Of a DNA stretch of 64,000 bases, positions 27,108-35,956 are shown piece after piece. The translations under genes and the position numbers were made by a program. Within the stretch, counting starts at the first letter, position 1, and every line of letters begins with the position of its first letter. Below the pieces are notes generated by a model. That model ran no database searches. It saw only the letters and a program-made list of their open reading frames with translations, and was not told the origin of the DNA. This stretch comes from Cyclobacteriaceae bacterium (GTDB lineage: Bacteria > Bacteroidota > Bacteroidia > Cytophagales > Cyclobacteriaceae), in the NCBI GenBank assembly GCA_020832305.1, contig JAFIEV010000017.1:248001-312000 (forward strand), given 5' to 3'.

Positions 27108-27773
27108 ATGAAAAAAATTAAAATGAGAAAAGGATTTAAATTTTCAGAAACAGATAAGACTAAAATTGCTGAAGCTGTTGCCAGGCTTGAAGAGGATACA
27201 TCCGGAGAGCTTGTGCCCTATTTCGTTCAAAAAAGTGATGAATATGTTGAAGTATCATGGTTTTTATCCTCAGTTTTTGGTGCTTTTGGTTTGTTATTAG
27301 TATTTAGCCTCTCCTTATTCTGGAATTTGCCTTATGGTATTTCTGTGATGGAGATGTTTGCCTTTCCTGTAGTACTTATGCTGATCGGTTATTTTCTGCC
27401 TTCTCTTTTTCCGGTATTGAAGGCATATCTCCCTGGTCAGCAAAAGGTAGATCGAAGGGTAATGCATAGGGCTATAGAGGCTTATCTGGAATGTGGAATC
27501 TTCAACACCCTGCAACGGAGCGGCATTTTATTGTTTGTATCGGAATTGGAACACGAAGTAGTAATTTTGGCCGATGAAGGTATTTCCAAAGTTGTTGAAC
27601 CAAACGTTTGGCAGAATATTGTAAATGCTCTGATTGTCAGAATCAAGTCTGACCAGATTACTGAAGGTATATGTGAGGCAATACATTCATGCCGGATCCT
27701 TTTGATTGAGAACGGATTCAACAAAAATACAGATGATCCCAATCAATTACCCGATGGTTTAATAGAAGGATAA
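27108..27773 (+). CDS. Second TPM-domain membrane protein
   Basis: A 221-aa protein. N-terminal 'FKFSETDKTKIAEAVARLEE' and 'TSGELVPYFVQKSDEYVEVS' are TPM-like, followed by two membrane segments (about 55-77 and 84-108, 'VVLMLIGYFLPSLFPVL') and a C-terminal TPM-like half with 'SGILLFVSELEHEVVILADE' and a final helix. It starts 14 nt after the first TPM gene, so the pair form one transcript. The frame extends upstream into that gene, but ATG 27108 (or 27123) is the likely start. It probably works with LemA and the first TPM protein. Confidence 0.85.
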   Translation: MKKIKMRKGFKFSETDKTKIAEAVARLEEDTSGELVPYFVQKSDEYVEVSWFLSSVFGAFGLLLVFSLSLFWNLPYGISVMEMFAFPVVLMLIGYFLPSLFPVLKAYLPGQQKVDRRVMHRAIEAYLECGIFNTLQRSGILLFVSELEHEVVILADEGISKVVEPNVWQNIVNALIVRIKSDQITEGICEAIHSCRILLIENGFNKNTDDPNQLPDGLIEG

Positions 27774-27877
27774 AAAAAATGAATATTTTTATAAAAAATC
27801 TTGTGCTTTGGTTAAACCCTTATAAATGAAATGCATCCAAGGGTTAAAAAACATTTCAACTTAAAAATATCCTGATT

Positions 27878-28759
27878 ATGATTACCAAACAAAAATTGAC
27901 CTTAGCGCTTATATCGCTATTGTTTTTTGCTTCCTGCGAGCAAAGTGAAAATACATTGGATGAGGTTAAAACCCCTGACATAATTGAAGCCGAATACGAG
28001 ACCATTGTATCTGCCATTTTTGATGATATCGATGAAATTGTTTTTGAAGGCATGGAACTGTCTGGAACAAGTGAGCGCACAAGCGATGAGGAGCTTGATC
28101 AAGAAAGTCCCCTGAGATGTGCAACCCGAACAGTATACCGGGAGAGAAAGGCGGTGGTTATTGACTTTGGCGACGGCTGCGAAGATCCATCAGGAAAGGT
28201 GAGAAAAGGAAAAATTATCATTCAATACTCAGAGTGGTTATTTGTTCCAGGTGCTACGGTAACCGTTACTTTTAATAACTATTTTGTAAATGGTGTAAAG
28301 GTAGAGGGTACCCGCACCCGTAAAAATATATCACAAAGCGAGGGAGAAGGCTTTGTAGTTGAAATCACATTGAGAGGAGGCAAACTTATCTGGCCCGACA
28401 GAACCATCCATACACGTGAGTCGAAAATGACCCGGAAAAGAATCAGGGGAGAGCATCCTGGCCGCGATTTAATCTATGTAGATGGTTGGGCCAACGGCGT
28501 AAACAGAAATGAAATCAGATATGCTGTAAGCATTCCTCAAACCATAATGTATAGAAGATTTTGCGAGGGGGGAAGGGTTTTTACCCCGGTTAAAGGCGAA
28601 AAAGTATTCAGACTTGAAGGACAGGAGCCATTGATTATCAATTATGGAGATGGCAGCTGCAGTGAGGAAATCTTGGTGACCAGGGGAACTAACAGGGCTT
28701 TGGTCAACAGAGAGCGGTTAAGAAACTGGATGAAACATAAATTCTTTGAAAAGAGCTAA
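27878..28759 (+). CDS. Lipoprotein of unknown function
   Basis: A 293-aa protein with a lipoprotein signal: 'LALISLLFFASCEQSEN' gives the lipobox A-S-C at about residue 20. The mature part begins acidic (TPDIIEAEYETIVSAIFDDI), then 'CATRTVYRERKAVVIDFGDG' and 'DPSGKVRKGKIIIQYSEWLF' suggest a beta-rich domain. Four cysteines after the lipidated one may form disulfides. I do not recognise a named family. It is preceded by a 104-bp gap and followed by a strong terminator, so it is a single-gene unit. Confidence 0.8.
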   Translation: MITKQKLTLALISLLFFASCEQSENTLDEVKTPDIIEAEYETIVSAIFDDIDEIVFEGMELSGTSERTSDEELDQESPLRCATRTVYRERKAVVIDFGDGCEDPSGKVRKGKIIIQYSEWLFVPGATVTVTFNNYFVNGVKVEGTRTRKNISQSEGEGFVVEITLRGGKLIWPDRTIHTRESKMTRKRIRGEHPGRDLIYVDGWANGVNRNEIRYAVSIPQTIMYRRFCEGGRVFTPVKGEKVFRLEGQEPLIINYGDGSCSEEILVTRGTNRALVNRERLRNWMKHKFFEKS

Positions 28760-28763
28760 AAGT

Positions 28764-28793
28764 AAAAGGGCTGCATAATTGCAGCCCTTTTTT
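28764..28793 (+). terminator. Rho-independent terminator after the lipoprotein gene
   Basis: AAAAGGGCTGCA at 28764-28775, loop TAAT, TGCAGCCCTTTTTT. The stem is perfect and the T-run follows directly. It lies 4 nt after the stop. The A-run on the other side makes it bidirectional, so it could also end the susCD transcript coming from the right. Confidence 0.88.
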
Positions 28794-28829
28794 CTTACAA
28801 ACATACACTACATATATTAATCAGGACGC

Positions 28830-28901
28830 GCTGAAAATCGCCTGGCTTTTTGATTTATTTTATTATACTGAATTTCCATTATAGCTGCATACTTTTTCAG
28901 C
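28830..28901. repeat. Dispersed palindromic repeat, copy 2 (72 bp)
   Basis: GCTGAAAATCGCCTGGCTTT...GCATACTTTTTCAGC: same outer inverted repeat (GCTGAAAA / TTTTTCAGC) and same inner blocks as the copy at 22584-22660, but about 5 bp shorter in the middle. It lies in the 113-bp space between the lipoprotein terminator and the susD stop, where the two genes converge. Confidence 0.7.
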
Positions 28902-28906
28902 AAACC

Positions 28907-30496
28907 CTAATTATATCCATCATTCTGTGTTAGAGAAGGATTTCTTTGAAGTTCTCTTACCGGAAGCGGTAAGCGCAGGTGTCTTTCCTGGAATTGTCTG
29001 CCCCATGCTGATGTTGCGCCGACCAGTTCCACAAATTGAATATTTCCATTTCCGCTTTCGGTAGTTTGCGGAAATTTTCTTGTGCGAACCATATCGAACC
29101 ATAGTTTAAATTCAAATACAAGTTCACGGTATCTTTCCCGCCAGACTTCTTCAGTAAATGCAGTTGCCGACATGCCATTCAATCCGGCAATAATATCTGC
29201 CCTTGACTGTTTCCAGTAGGCCCTTTCTTTAATGTCGGCCAGATATCCTATGGCTTCAGGTGTAACCCCTTCACTTTGGGCAATGGCCTCAGCAGCAATT
29301 AACAAAACGTCGGCATAGCTATAAGCTAGCAGGTCTTTACCAGAAGTAGAAGTTTGAAAAAGAGCGACATCATCGTGCCATCTGTACGGGGTGGGTTCAA
29401 AAGTAAGCAGTTGACCGTTTTGCCGGGTAAAGGTCGTGTGAAAAAACTGCTTTTCCTGTACCCTCAAATCCTCATCTTTATTATATCCCCATAAAAATCT
29501 GGGCACTGGCTGGTATGCGCCATTGGTTATGGCATATCTTACTTCCGAAGCAAGGGCTACCGGATAGCTCCACTGCGGATAGTTATTTTCGGCAATACCT
29601 ACAAGGAATTCCAGTTGGTAAATGTACTCATTGGCCAGTGCCTGTTCTTTTCTGATCTTGTTATATGCGCTGTTTTCTGGAATTACTTTGCCCTCACTGT
29701 TTTTGTCATGTGTAGTAAGACTGTAAACGCCGCTATTTATCACAGACCGGGCAACTCTTGCGGCATCAGCATAGCGGTTCTCCCTGAGAGGAAATCCACT
29801 CATGGTAAGGTAAACTTCGGCCAGTAAAGTAGCAGCGGCCCCTTTGGTAATTCTGTAACCATTGTTCACCATTGCAACATCTGCCAGACCACCCTGGTTA
29901 ACAGAAAACTCAAGATCACTTGTAATCAGGTCATAGATACTTTTAATGCTTGACCTGGCAATAAAAAGATTTTCAAGTGATTCATAAGGTTCTTCAACCA
30001 GCGGTACTTCACCAAACCATTGTACCAAAAGGTAATATGCATATGCTCTGAAGAATTTCGCTTCTGCCACGAGCCTGTTTTTATCCTGATCAGGTAATCC
30101 GGGTGTATCAGGGATGTATTTAATAGCATTATTTGCCCTTGAAATACCCAGGTACAGATTAGACCACATACCATTGAGATAGTCATCCGTATTTTGACCA
30201 TCTATGGTAAGTTGTTGCACATTTTGTATATGGGGTTCCTGTCCTTTGTATTCGTTATCGAAAAAGCCCGACATATATTGACCCAGCATAATACGTGTAC
30301 CTGAATAAGCACCTCCTCCAATAAGCATATTGGGTACACCCGTACGGTACAATGAATTTACTGCATTTTGAGCATGATTGGGCTGGCTGAAAAACTGATT
30401 CAAGCTGATTTGGTTTCGGGGATTTTCTTCCAGAAAATCACTGCATGAAAAAAGTAGCAAACCCGATAGCAAGAAAATTTTATGTATATTTTTCAT
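28907..30496 (-). CDS. SusD/RagB-type outer-membrane glycan-binding lipoprotein
   Basis: A 529-aa SusD homologue, which sits as a lid on the SusC channel and captures oligosaccharides at the cell surface. The signal is 'IFLLSGLLLFSCSDFLEENP' with the lipobox Cys near residue 18. The N-terminal 'NHAQNAVNSLYRTGVPN' and 'LYLGISRANNAIKYIPDTPG' form TPR-like helices. The C-terminal 'SYADVLLIAAEAIAQSEGVT' and 'EEVWRERYRELVFEFKLWFD' are the family hallmarks. It starts 12 nt after susC on the same strand. The sugar specificity cannot be read directly; the linked GH92 points to alpha-mannosides. Confidence 0.93.
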   Translation of the reverse strand: MKNIHKIFLLSGLLLFSCSDFLEENPRNQISLNQFFSQPNHAQNAVNSLYRTGVPNMLIGGGAYSGTRIMLGQYMSGFFDNEYKGQEPHIQNVQQLTIDGQNTDDYLNGMWSNLYLGISRANNAIKYIPDTPGLPDQDKNRLVAEAKFFRAYAYYLLVQWFGEVPLVEEPYESLENLFIARSSIKSIYDLITSDLEFSVNQGGLADVAMVNNGYRITKGAAATLLAEVYLTMSGFPLRENRYADAARVARSVINSGVYSLTTHDKNSEGKVIPENSAYNKIRKEQALANEYIYQLEFLVGIAENNYPQWSYPVALASEVRYAITNGAYQPVPRFLWGYNKDEDLRVQEKQFFHTTFTRQNGQLLTFEPTPYRWHDDVALFQTSTSGKDLLAYSYADVLLIAAEAIAQSEGVTPEAIGYLADIKERAYWKQSRADIIAGLNGMSATAFTEEVWRERYRELVFEFKLWFDMVRTRKFPQTTESGNGNIQFVELVGATSAWGRQFQERHLRLPLPVRELQRNPSLTQNDGYN

Positions 30497-30508
30497 GATT
30501 TCTGCTTT

Positions 30509-33500
30509 TTAAAATTGAACACTGACTCCCAAAGTATAGGTTCTTGGACGGGGATACTGGAAGAAAAAGATGTTTTGTCCCCACTGATTACCGCCCCATG
30601 AGGTAGCCTCCGGATCCAGACCCTGGAACTCTCTGTCATGTATCACGAAGGCATTCTGTACACTGGCATAAGCCCTCAAACCTTTAAGGTTGAGCCTGCT
30701 GAGAAAATCTCTGTCAAACGTATAACCCAACTGGAGCAGGTTGCCACGAATGTAAGATCCATCTACTACCCAACGGGTATCAATTTCACTATTTTGTCCG
30801 GCATAAGCCTGGTTTCTGATTTCCTGCACCATGGTATTTTGGTTCTGTGGTGTCCAGCCTTGAGTAAGTATTGTACGCAAACCATTGGCAATACCTGATC
30901 TGTCTTCAGTCGAGTGATAGAATTGTTGCAGAATATCAACGCCTCCTACAAATTGCAAGTCAACTGTAAAATCAAAGTTTTTGTATCTGAATGTATTAAC
31001 AAAACTTCCTGTAAGCTTAGGAAGGCCATTGCCAATTATGGTTGGTTGAGCCGATCTTTTGGCTTCACCCGGTACACGTCCTACTTCAGCAGCCTGAGCA
31101 GCTTCATCGGTTCCCCAGATTCCGAGTCTTTCAAAGCCCCAGAAAGAGCTTAGCGGCTCACCTACACGTAGAATGGTTTGGCTACCCGAAACCCACCAAG
31201 GACCAGGGAAAATGTCTTCATCATTTTCACCGAGTTTTTCTACTCTGTTTACGTTGTAGTTAAAGTTTAGGGTGGATTCCCATGAAAATCTATTGTTTTG
31301 CACAACAGTACCGGAAACCATCATTTCAATTCCCTGATTAGATACAGAGCCGATGTTGTCAACTACTGAACCAAATCCAGTGGTTTGTGGTACAGGCCTT
31401 CCCAGTAAAAGATCTGTTGTGAGTCTGTGATAGTAATCAAGTTCAATATTTAACTTGTAATTAAACAGGGAAAGGTCCATACCAATATCAAATTGTTGGG
31501 TTCTTTCCCAGGAAAGTCCTGGGTTTGCCAGGCGATTAACCCAACTATGCGTGGCACGTGTTCCATTGAGTAATACGGTGCCCGAAGAAACCGTTGCCAG
31601 AGACTGGTAAGTTGGAATCTCTGTATTGCCGGTAACGCCATAACTTGATCTCAGCTTAAGTTGATTTACTGTTGTTACATTTTCCATAAAGGATTCATTG
31701 GAGAGCATCCAACCCAGTCCGGCAGATGGGAAGAAACCATATTTATTATCAGCCCCAAAGCGTGAAGAACCATCTATACGACTAGTGACTGTAACCATAT
31801 ATTTGTCTTTGTAGGTATAACCACCTCTTAGAAAATAAGAATTCAGTGCCCAGTGGTCGAAGGTAGATGTGGGAGCATCGGGCAAACTGGCTACCTGTAC
31901 GCTGTAAAACCTAAAGAAGTCATCTGCAAATCCCCTTGTGTTTATTCCAAAGCTTTCAAATGTTCTTGCCTGCCAGCTTAAACCAAGTACACCATTAAAC
32001 CTGTGGTCGCCGACTTCCTTATTGTAAGAGAGAAAGTTTTCCTGCTGCCAGAAGAGCACATTGTTATTGCTGAGATTGGCGCTTCCCAATGGTTGCGAAA
32101 TATTGAGCAAATCGGTTGGGCTATAGGTCTGGAATAACCTGTCATGCTTATCAAAACCAAATTGCGTTCTGAAATCCAAACCTTCTGCAAGGTGGAATAC
32201 TAAGTAAGCATTGCCAAAAAGTTGTGTTCTGGTGCGAAACCTGTCCTGTGTTTTCAAAACATGCACAGGATTGGCCATGGGCTCGACATTATATGCATCT
32301 GTGATCATACTGCTGTTTGCCCAGGTGCCATCGGGAAAGCGAACAGGGAATATTGGAGGCATTTCTATCATGGTTCTTCTCGGCATCTGATGTCCGCCAC
32401 CTTCTTCAAATTCGTTTTCTTTAGTATAGTTGGCCAGCATATTAAAGCCAACGGTAAGCCATTTTTTTGGAGTGGCCTCATAAGCGACCTTGGCATTGAG
32501 TCTGTTCATCCAGTTTTCCAGCATGATGCCTTCCATACGCGAATAATTCAGGAAAACACCATAATTTGATTTTTCTGCTCTTTGCTGAATGGCAAACTGA
32601 TGGTTGTGAGAAACTGCTGTACGCGTGGCTTCATCCTGCCAGTCTGTATCGTATAAGGGCCTGCCGTTGGCATCAAAAAGCCTTGGGTCATTCTTGGTAA
32701 ATACCGGATTGACACCAGGACGGTATTTGGGTGTGTTGGCCATTCCTCTTTCAACTACTTCAAGCCACTCATCAGCATTGAGTAAGTCCATTTTCTTGCG
32801 AAGTTCTCCGAAGCTGAGGAATCCTTCATAGCTAACCACCATGCCATCTGTCTTGGCGCCTCTTCTGGTTGTAATCAGAATAACACCATTAGCGCCCCTG
32901 GCGCCATAAATTGCGGTGGAGGAAGCATCTTTCAAAACCTCCATTCTTTCGATATCATTTGGATTAAGGAATTGTATATCCTCCATTACAACACCATCTA
33001 CAACAAAAAGCGGGGAAGAATTGGCATTAATGGTTCCTAATCCACGGATTAATATTCTTGGGCTGCTGGTGGGCGATCCCGAGTTTAAAAATACATTAAC
33101 ACCTGCCACACGGCCCTCCAGGCCTTGAAGTGCATTATTCACGGGGGCTCTCAGAAGATCTTCGGCAGTTACCACACCTACCGAGCCAGTAACATCTGAT
33201 TTACGTTGAGTTCCATAACCTACAACAACAATTTCATCTAATGCGGTAACATCAACCCTCAGCGTAATATTGATCTGAGAATTATTACCTACTGTAAATT
33301 CCTGCGACTGATATCCTACTGAGCTAAAGACCAGAATAGATTCAGGGCCACTTACATTAATGCTGTATCTTCCGTCAATATCAGTAACCGTTCCTGTGGC
33401 AGTACCTTTTACCATCACACTCGCGCCCGGCAGGGCATCGTTGTTATCCCGGTCTGTTACACGGCCTGTAATGGTGACGCTCTGTTCGGTTACTTCAATT

Positions 33501-33892
33501 CTTTCTGCCTCTTCCAATTTTCTTCGGGGCATATTGTTGACGTTAATCGAGTTGTTAATCTGCCTGAATTTCAGGTTTGTTTGCCTCGAAATTTCAACAA
33601 GAATATCTGCAAGGCTTGATTCTTCTGCCGAAATACTTACTTTCTGACGGTGGTTCACTACCCTCTCATCATAGAAAAAGCTAAAACCCGATTTTGATTC
33701 AATAACCGAAAATACTTCGTTTAATGGCCGTTCAGTGACGGTTAAATCCATTTTAAAATCACGAACGCTGGTGCGACCTTGTGCGCTTCCATCGAATGCA
33801 AACAACACACTGATAAAAAGGCATTGCAGCAATCCTCCATATAGTCCTGTTTTTGACAGCATAATAATTAGCTGAAGTATTGATTTTTTCAT
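30509..33892 (-). CDS. SusC/RagA-type TonB-dependent transporter with STN domain
   Basis: An 1127-aa outer-membrane transporter for oligosaccharides. After the signal peptide (about 1-38) comes a Secretin/TonB N-terminal (STN) domain at about 48-115 ('ERPLNEVFSVIESKSGFSFF'). A carboxypeptidase-like domain follows at about 133-212 ('VTITGRVTDRDNNDALPGAS'), then the TonB box and plug from about 215 ('ALDEIVVVGYGTQRKSDVTG'), 'GANGVILITTRRGAK', and a 22-strand barrel ending 'QYPRPRTYTLGVSVQF'. The STN domain allows signalling to the FecR anti-sigma factor, so this transporter is likely the sensor of its own locus. Confidence 0.95.
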   Translation of the reverse strand: MKKSILQLIIMLSKTGLYGGLLQCLFISVLFAFDGSAQGRTSVRDFKMDLTVTERPLNEVFSVIESKSGFSFFYDERVVNHRQKVSISAEESSLADILVEISRQTNLKFRQINNSINVNNMPRRKLEEAERIEVTEQSVTITGRVTDRDNNDALPGASVMVKGTATGTVTDIDGRYSINVSGPESILVFSSVGYQSQEFTVGNNSQINITLRVDVTALDEIVVVGYGTQRKSDVTGSVGVVTAEDLLRAPVNNALQGLEGRVAGVNVFLNSGSPTSSPRILIRGLGTINANSSPLFVVDGVVMEDIQFLNPNDIERMEVLKDASSTAIYGARGANGVILITTRRGAKTDGMVVSYEGFLSFGELRKKMDLLNADEWLEVVERGMANTPKYRPGVNPVFTKNDPRLFDANGRPLYDTDWQDEATRTAVSHNHQFAIQQRAEKSNYGVFLNYSRMEGIMLENWMNRLNAKVAYEATPKKWLTVGFNMLANYTKENEFEEGGGHQMPRRTMIEMPPIFPVRFPDGTWANSSMITDAYNVEPMANPVHVLKTQDRFRTRTQLFGNAYLVFHLAEGLDFRTQFGFDKHDRLFQTYSPTDLLNISQPLGSANLSNNNVLFWQQENFLSYNKEVGDHRFNGVLGLSWQARTFESFGINTRGFADDFFRFYSVQVASLPDAPTSTFDHWALNSYFLRGGYTYKDKYMVTVTSRIDGSSRFGADNKYGFFPSAGLGWMLSNESFMENVTTVNQLKLRSSYGVTGNTEIPTYQSLATVSSGTVLLNGTRATHSWVNRLANPGLSWERTQQFDIGMDLSLFNYKLNIELDYYHRLTTDLLLGRPVPQTTGFGSVVDNIGSVSNQGIEMMVSGTVVQNNRFSWESTLNFNYNVNRVEKLGENDEDIFPGPWWVSGSQTILRVGEPLSSFWGFERLGIWGTDEAAQAAEVGRVPGEAKRSAQPTIIGNGLPKLTGSFVNTFRYKNFDFTVDLQFVGGVDILQQFYHSTEDRSGIANGLRTILTQGWTPQNQNTMVQEIRNQAYAGQNSEIDTRWVVDGSYIRGNLLQLGYTFDRDFLSRLNLKGLRAYASVQNAFVIHDREFQGLDPEATSWGGNQWGQNIFFFQYPRPRTYTLGVSVQF

Positions 33893-33904
33893 ACTTTTAA
33901 ATGT

Positions 33905-34012
33905 TTTAATGAATATTGAGTTAAAACGGCAATCCTGTTCAAAAAAATTCCACCTTTCAAGATCAGGATTGGAGCCGGTAAGTTTCTTAAACTTCCGGCT
34001 TTTTTAATTTTT
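33905..34012 (+). ncRNA. Candidate cis-antisense RNA to the susC leader
   Basis: The gap between the two minus-strand genes has two stem-loops that read as a small RNA on the plus strand. The first is an 8-bp stem CAATCCTG (33930-33937) / CAGGATTG (33964-33971); the second is the terminator at 33973-34000 with a T-rich tail. TACTTTTA at 33892-33899 (one mismatch to TAnnTTTG) could start it, but no -33 element was found, so the 5' end is a guess. Family knowledge: in Bacteroides, cis-antisense RNAs of the DonS type face the susC leader of sigma/anti-sigma-controlled loci and repress them. Confidence 0.3.
33973..34012 (+). terminator. Plus-strand terminator in the fecR-susC gap
   Basis: AGCCGG-t-AAGTTT / AAACTT-CCGGCT, a 12-bp stem with one bulged base and a 3-nt loop, followed by TTTTTAATTTTTTTTAATTTTT up to the fecR stop codon. 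The T-run follows the stem only when read on the plus strand, opposite to the genes on both sides. On the minus strand the stem is followed by CCAATCC and cannot terminate by the usual mechanism. Confidence 0.6.
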
Positions 34013-34019
34013 TTAATTT

Positions 34020-35075
34020 TTACATAGGCATGAATTTTATAGTTACTTCATCATCAGAGAGTTCATAATCTATTTCCCTTGCAAAACGCAAGCTTTCCAA
34101 CACATTTTCCAGAAGTTCATTTTCGAAGCGGCCATTTATTCTCCAACTTTCAGAAGGCCTTCCCTCAACCACTACTTTTACATTGTACCATCGTTCCAGT
34201 GTTTTTACAAAGTCTGAAAGATCAGTTTTATAAAAAATCAAAATGCCTTCTGTCCAGGCAAACTCCTTGTTTATGTCGTATTCTGATTTTTTTATATTGC
34301 CATTTTCTTCATTGCAGGTTAGTTTTTCTCCGGGGATCAGTTCAGTTGAAGTTGTTTTGCTCTTAAAAGTAGTCTCAACGAGCACTTTCCCTTTTTTAAG
34401 CATTACACTTTTATTGGCATCTTCTGCATAGGCTTTTACACTAAAAGCCGTGCCCAGTGCAGTAATGGTAACGTTTTGGCTTTTTACTTTAAAATGGCCC
34501 GACGAAGATGGTCTTACATCAAAAAAAGCTTCACCGCTAATTTCGATGGTTCGGTTTTTCATGTAATCAGAAGGGACCCTAACTGAGCTCTCAGCATTGA
34601 GAAAGACCCTGGTACTGTCTGGAAGGAATAAACTTGATCTTTTTCCTTTCGGATTGGTCTTGGTTATAAAATTAACTTCTGAAGTGGTTTCAGCAGGAAC
34701 GGTTACCTGATGGTTCTTAATAAGAAAAGTAAATACTAAAAAAAAGAGTATTACCGCTGCTACCCTTCCAAGGTCATAAATACGATGAGGTGGAACAAAT
34801 CTCCAAAGCCAGGTATCCGATTTCTTTTTAAGCGGATGTGAATATTTAAGCACCTGCTCCAACACCCTCTCCAATTGTAATGAGTCCTGTTCCGGATCAT
34901 GATATTGTATGCTCAATAATAGTCTGCGTGCTTCTTCAACAATCTCCTTATTCTCCGGATGTGCATTTAGCCAACTGCTCCAATATAAATTATTTACTGA
35001 GTCGGGTGATTTGACCCAGCGGATAAATTCAATGTTTAATAAAAAGTCTTCTAAACGGTAATTCTTATTCTTCAC
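34020..35075 (-). CDS. FecR-family anti-sigma factor
   Basis: A 351-aa inner-membrane anti-sigma factor. The cytoplasmic N-terminal part (about 1-100) binds the sigma factor. One membrane segment lies at about 104-122 ('VAAVILFFLVFTFLI'). The periplasmic FecR domain (about 140-240) has 'LFLPDSTRVFLNAESSVRVP' and 'GEAFFDVRP', and the DUF4974-type domain at the C-terminus (about 265-350) ends 'LESLRFAREIDYELSDDEVT'. Signal from SusC should pass through the periplasmic part. It lies 150 nt after the sigma factor gene. Confidence 0.93.
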   Translation of the reverse strand: MKNKNYRLEDFLLNIEFIRWVKSPDSVNNLYWSSWLNAHPENKEIVEEARRLLLSIQYHDPEQDSLQLERVLEQVLKYSHPLKKKSDTWLWRFVPPHRIYDLGRVAAVILFFLVFTFLIKNHQVTVPAETTSEVNFITKTNPKGKRSSLFLPDSTRVFLNAESSVRVPSDYMKNRTIEISGEAFFDVRPSSSGHFKVKSQNVTITALGTAFSVKAYAEDANKSVMLKKGKVLVETTFKSKTTSTELIPGEKLTCNEENGNIKKSEYDINKEFAWTEGILIFYKTDLSDFVKTLERWYNVKVVVEGRPSESWRINGRFENELLENVLESLRFAREIDYELSDDEVTIKFMPM

Positions 35076-35225
35076 GATGCTTGCATTTGACTCTTAGACG
35101 ACCAATTGAATCAAATGACACCGTTGAAAAATATAAATATTTTTAAAAATACAATTTATTAAATGATGATGGGTTTGATTTGTAAATATTGATAACTAAA
35201 ATAAGCATTATTAAAAATAATGCAA

Positions 35226-35903
35226 TTATTTTAGAAGGTAAATCAGCGCGATAAACAGGTTGAGGTTTGACTTAAGGGAAGTTATTGCCTTATAGGCAAG
35301 ATTGCGGACAGACTTTATACTTTCCAAACCCATGATGGTTTGTATATCGGCATAGCTCATATTTTTATAATACAAATAATAAAGGATTTCCCTTTGTCTA
35401 AGGCTTAGCTGATCGATGGCACGTTTTAGCTCCTTTAGTCTTTCTTCCTCATAAGTTTCAAGGATGATTTTATGTTCTACGGGCAGAACAATTTCAAACC
35501 ATTTATTTTCAATATCTTCAAGGTAAAGGTCCTTAGCTTTTTTATGCTTATCGAAAATTCTTCTTTTTAATGACTGAAATAAATACGCTCTGAGAGAAGA
35601 CTGTATAGCAGGAAGTTTATGGTGTTTATTTCTGAGGTCAATAAAAAGATCTTGTACCAGATCTTCTACCTCTCCTTTATCATGGCTGAACTGATGGCCA
35701 AAGGATATAAGTTCGTAAAAATAACTTTTGTATATCTTAATAAATGCATTTTCATCCCCCTTCCGGAAGTCGTTCCATAGGTGCAATTCGTTTTCAGATG
35801 TATAGGAAGTATTATCCGGTTTCCTGCCATGCTTATTGTCTGGCAGGTCGGTATAATTTTTCAATAACACCTCTTTTTCTCTCCTATTCAGGGTATTTTG
35901 CAT
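35226..35903 (-). CDS. ECF RNA polymerase sigma factor
   Basis: A 225-aa ECF sigma factor of the FecI-like group typical of SusCD loci. Region 2 is at about 45-110 with 'LWNDFRKGDENAFIKIYKSY' and 'DLVQDLFIDLRNKHHK'; region 4 at about 160-215 has 'IDQLSLRQREILYYLYYKNM' and the helix-turn-helix 'SYADIQTIMGLESIKSVRN'. ATG 35903 was chosen; the frame reaches a TTG at 35912 with less support. Its likely target is the susC promoter. It is controlled by the adjacent FecR protein. Confidence 0.93.
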   Translation of the reverse strand: MQNTLNRREKEVLLKNYTDLPDNKHGRKPDNTSYTSENELHLWNDFRKGDENAFIKIYKSYFYELISFGHQFSHDKGEVEDLVQDLFIDLRNKHHKLPAIQSSLRAYLFQSLKRRIFDKHKKAKDLYLEDIENKWFEIVLPVEHKIILETYEEERLKELKRAIDQLSLRQREILYYLYYKNMSYADIQTIMGLESIKSVRNLAYKAITSLKSNLNLFIALIYLLK

Positions 35904-35926
35904 GCTTACCAACCGTTTGAAGTGTT

Positions 35927-35956
35927 TAAAGCTACTTATTTTTTATTAATTGTCAA
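35927..35956 (-). promoter_or_regulatory. Candidate promoter of the ECF sigma gene
   Basis: On the minus strand TTG (35954-35956) and TAGCTTTA (35927-35934, one mismatch to TAnnTTTG) have a 19-nt spacer. The predicted start would be about 17 nt before the ATG at 35903. Housekeeping transcription of the sigma gene would give the basal level needed for sensing. Confidence 0.45.

Noticed and set aside
27815-27845. Inverted repeat AACCCTT / AAGGGTT before the lipoprotein gene
   Set aside because: Only 7 bp with a 17-nt loop and no T-run. It could be a weak 3'-end structure of the TPM gene pair but is not enough to call a terminator.
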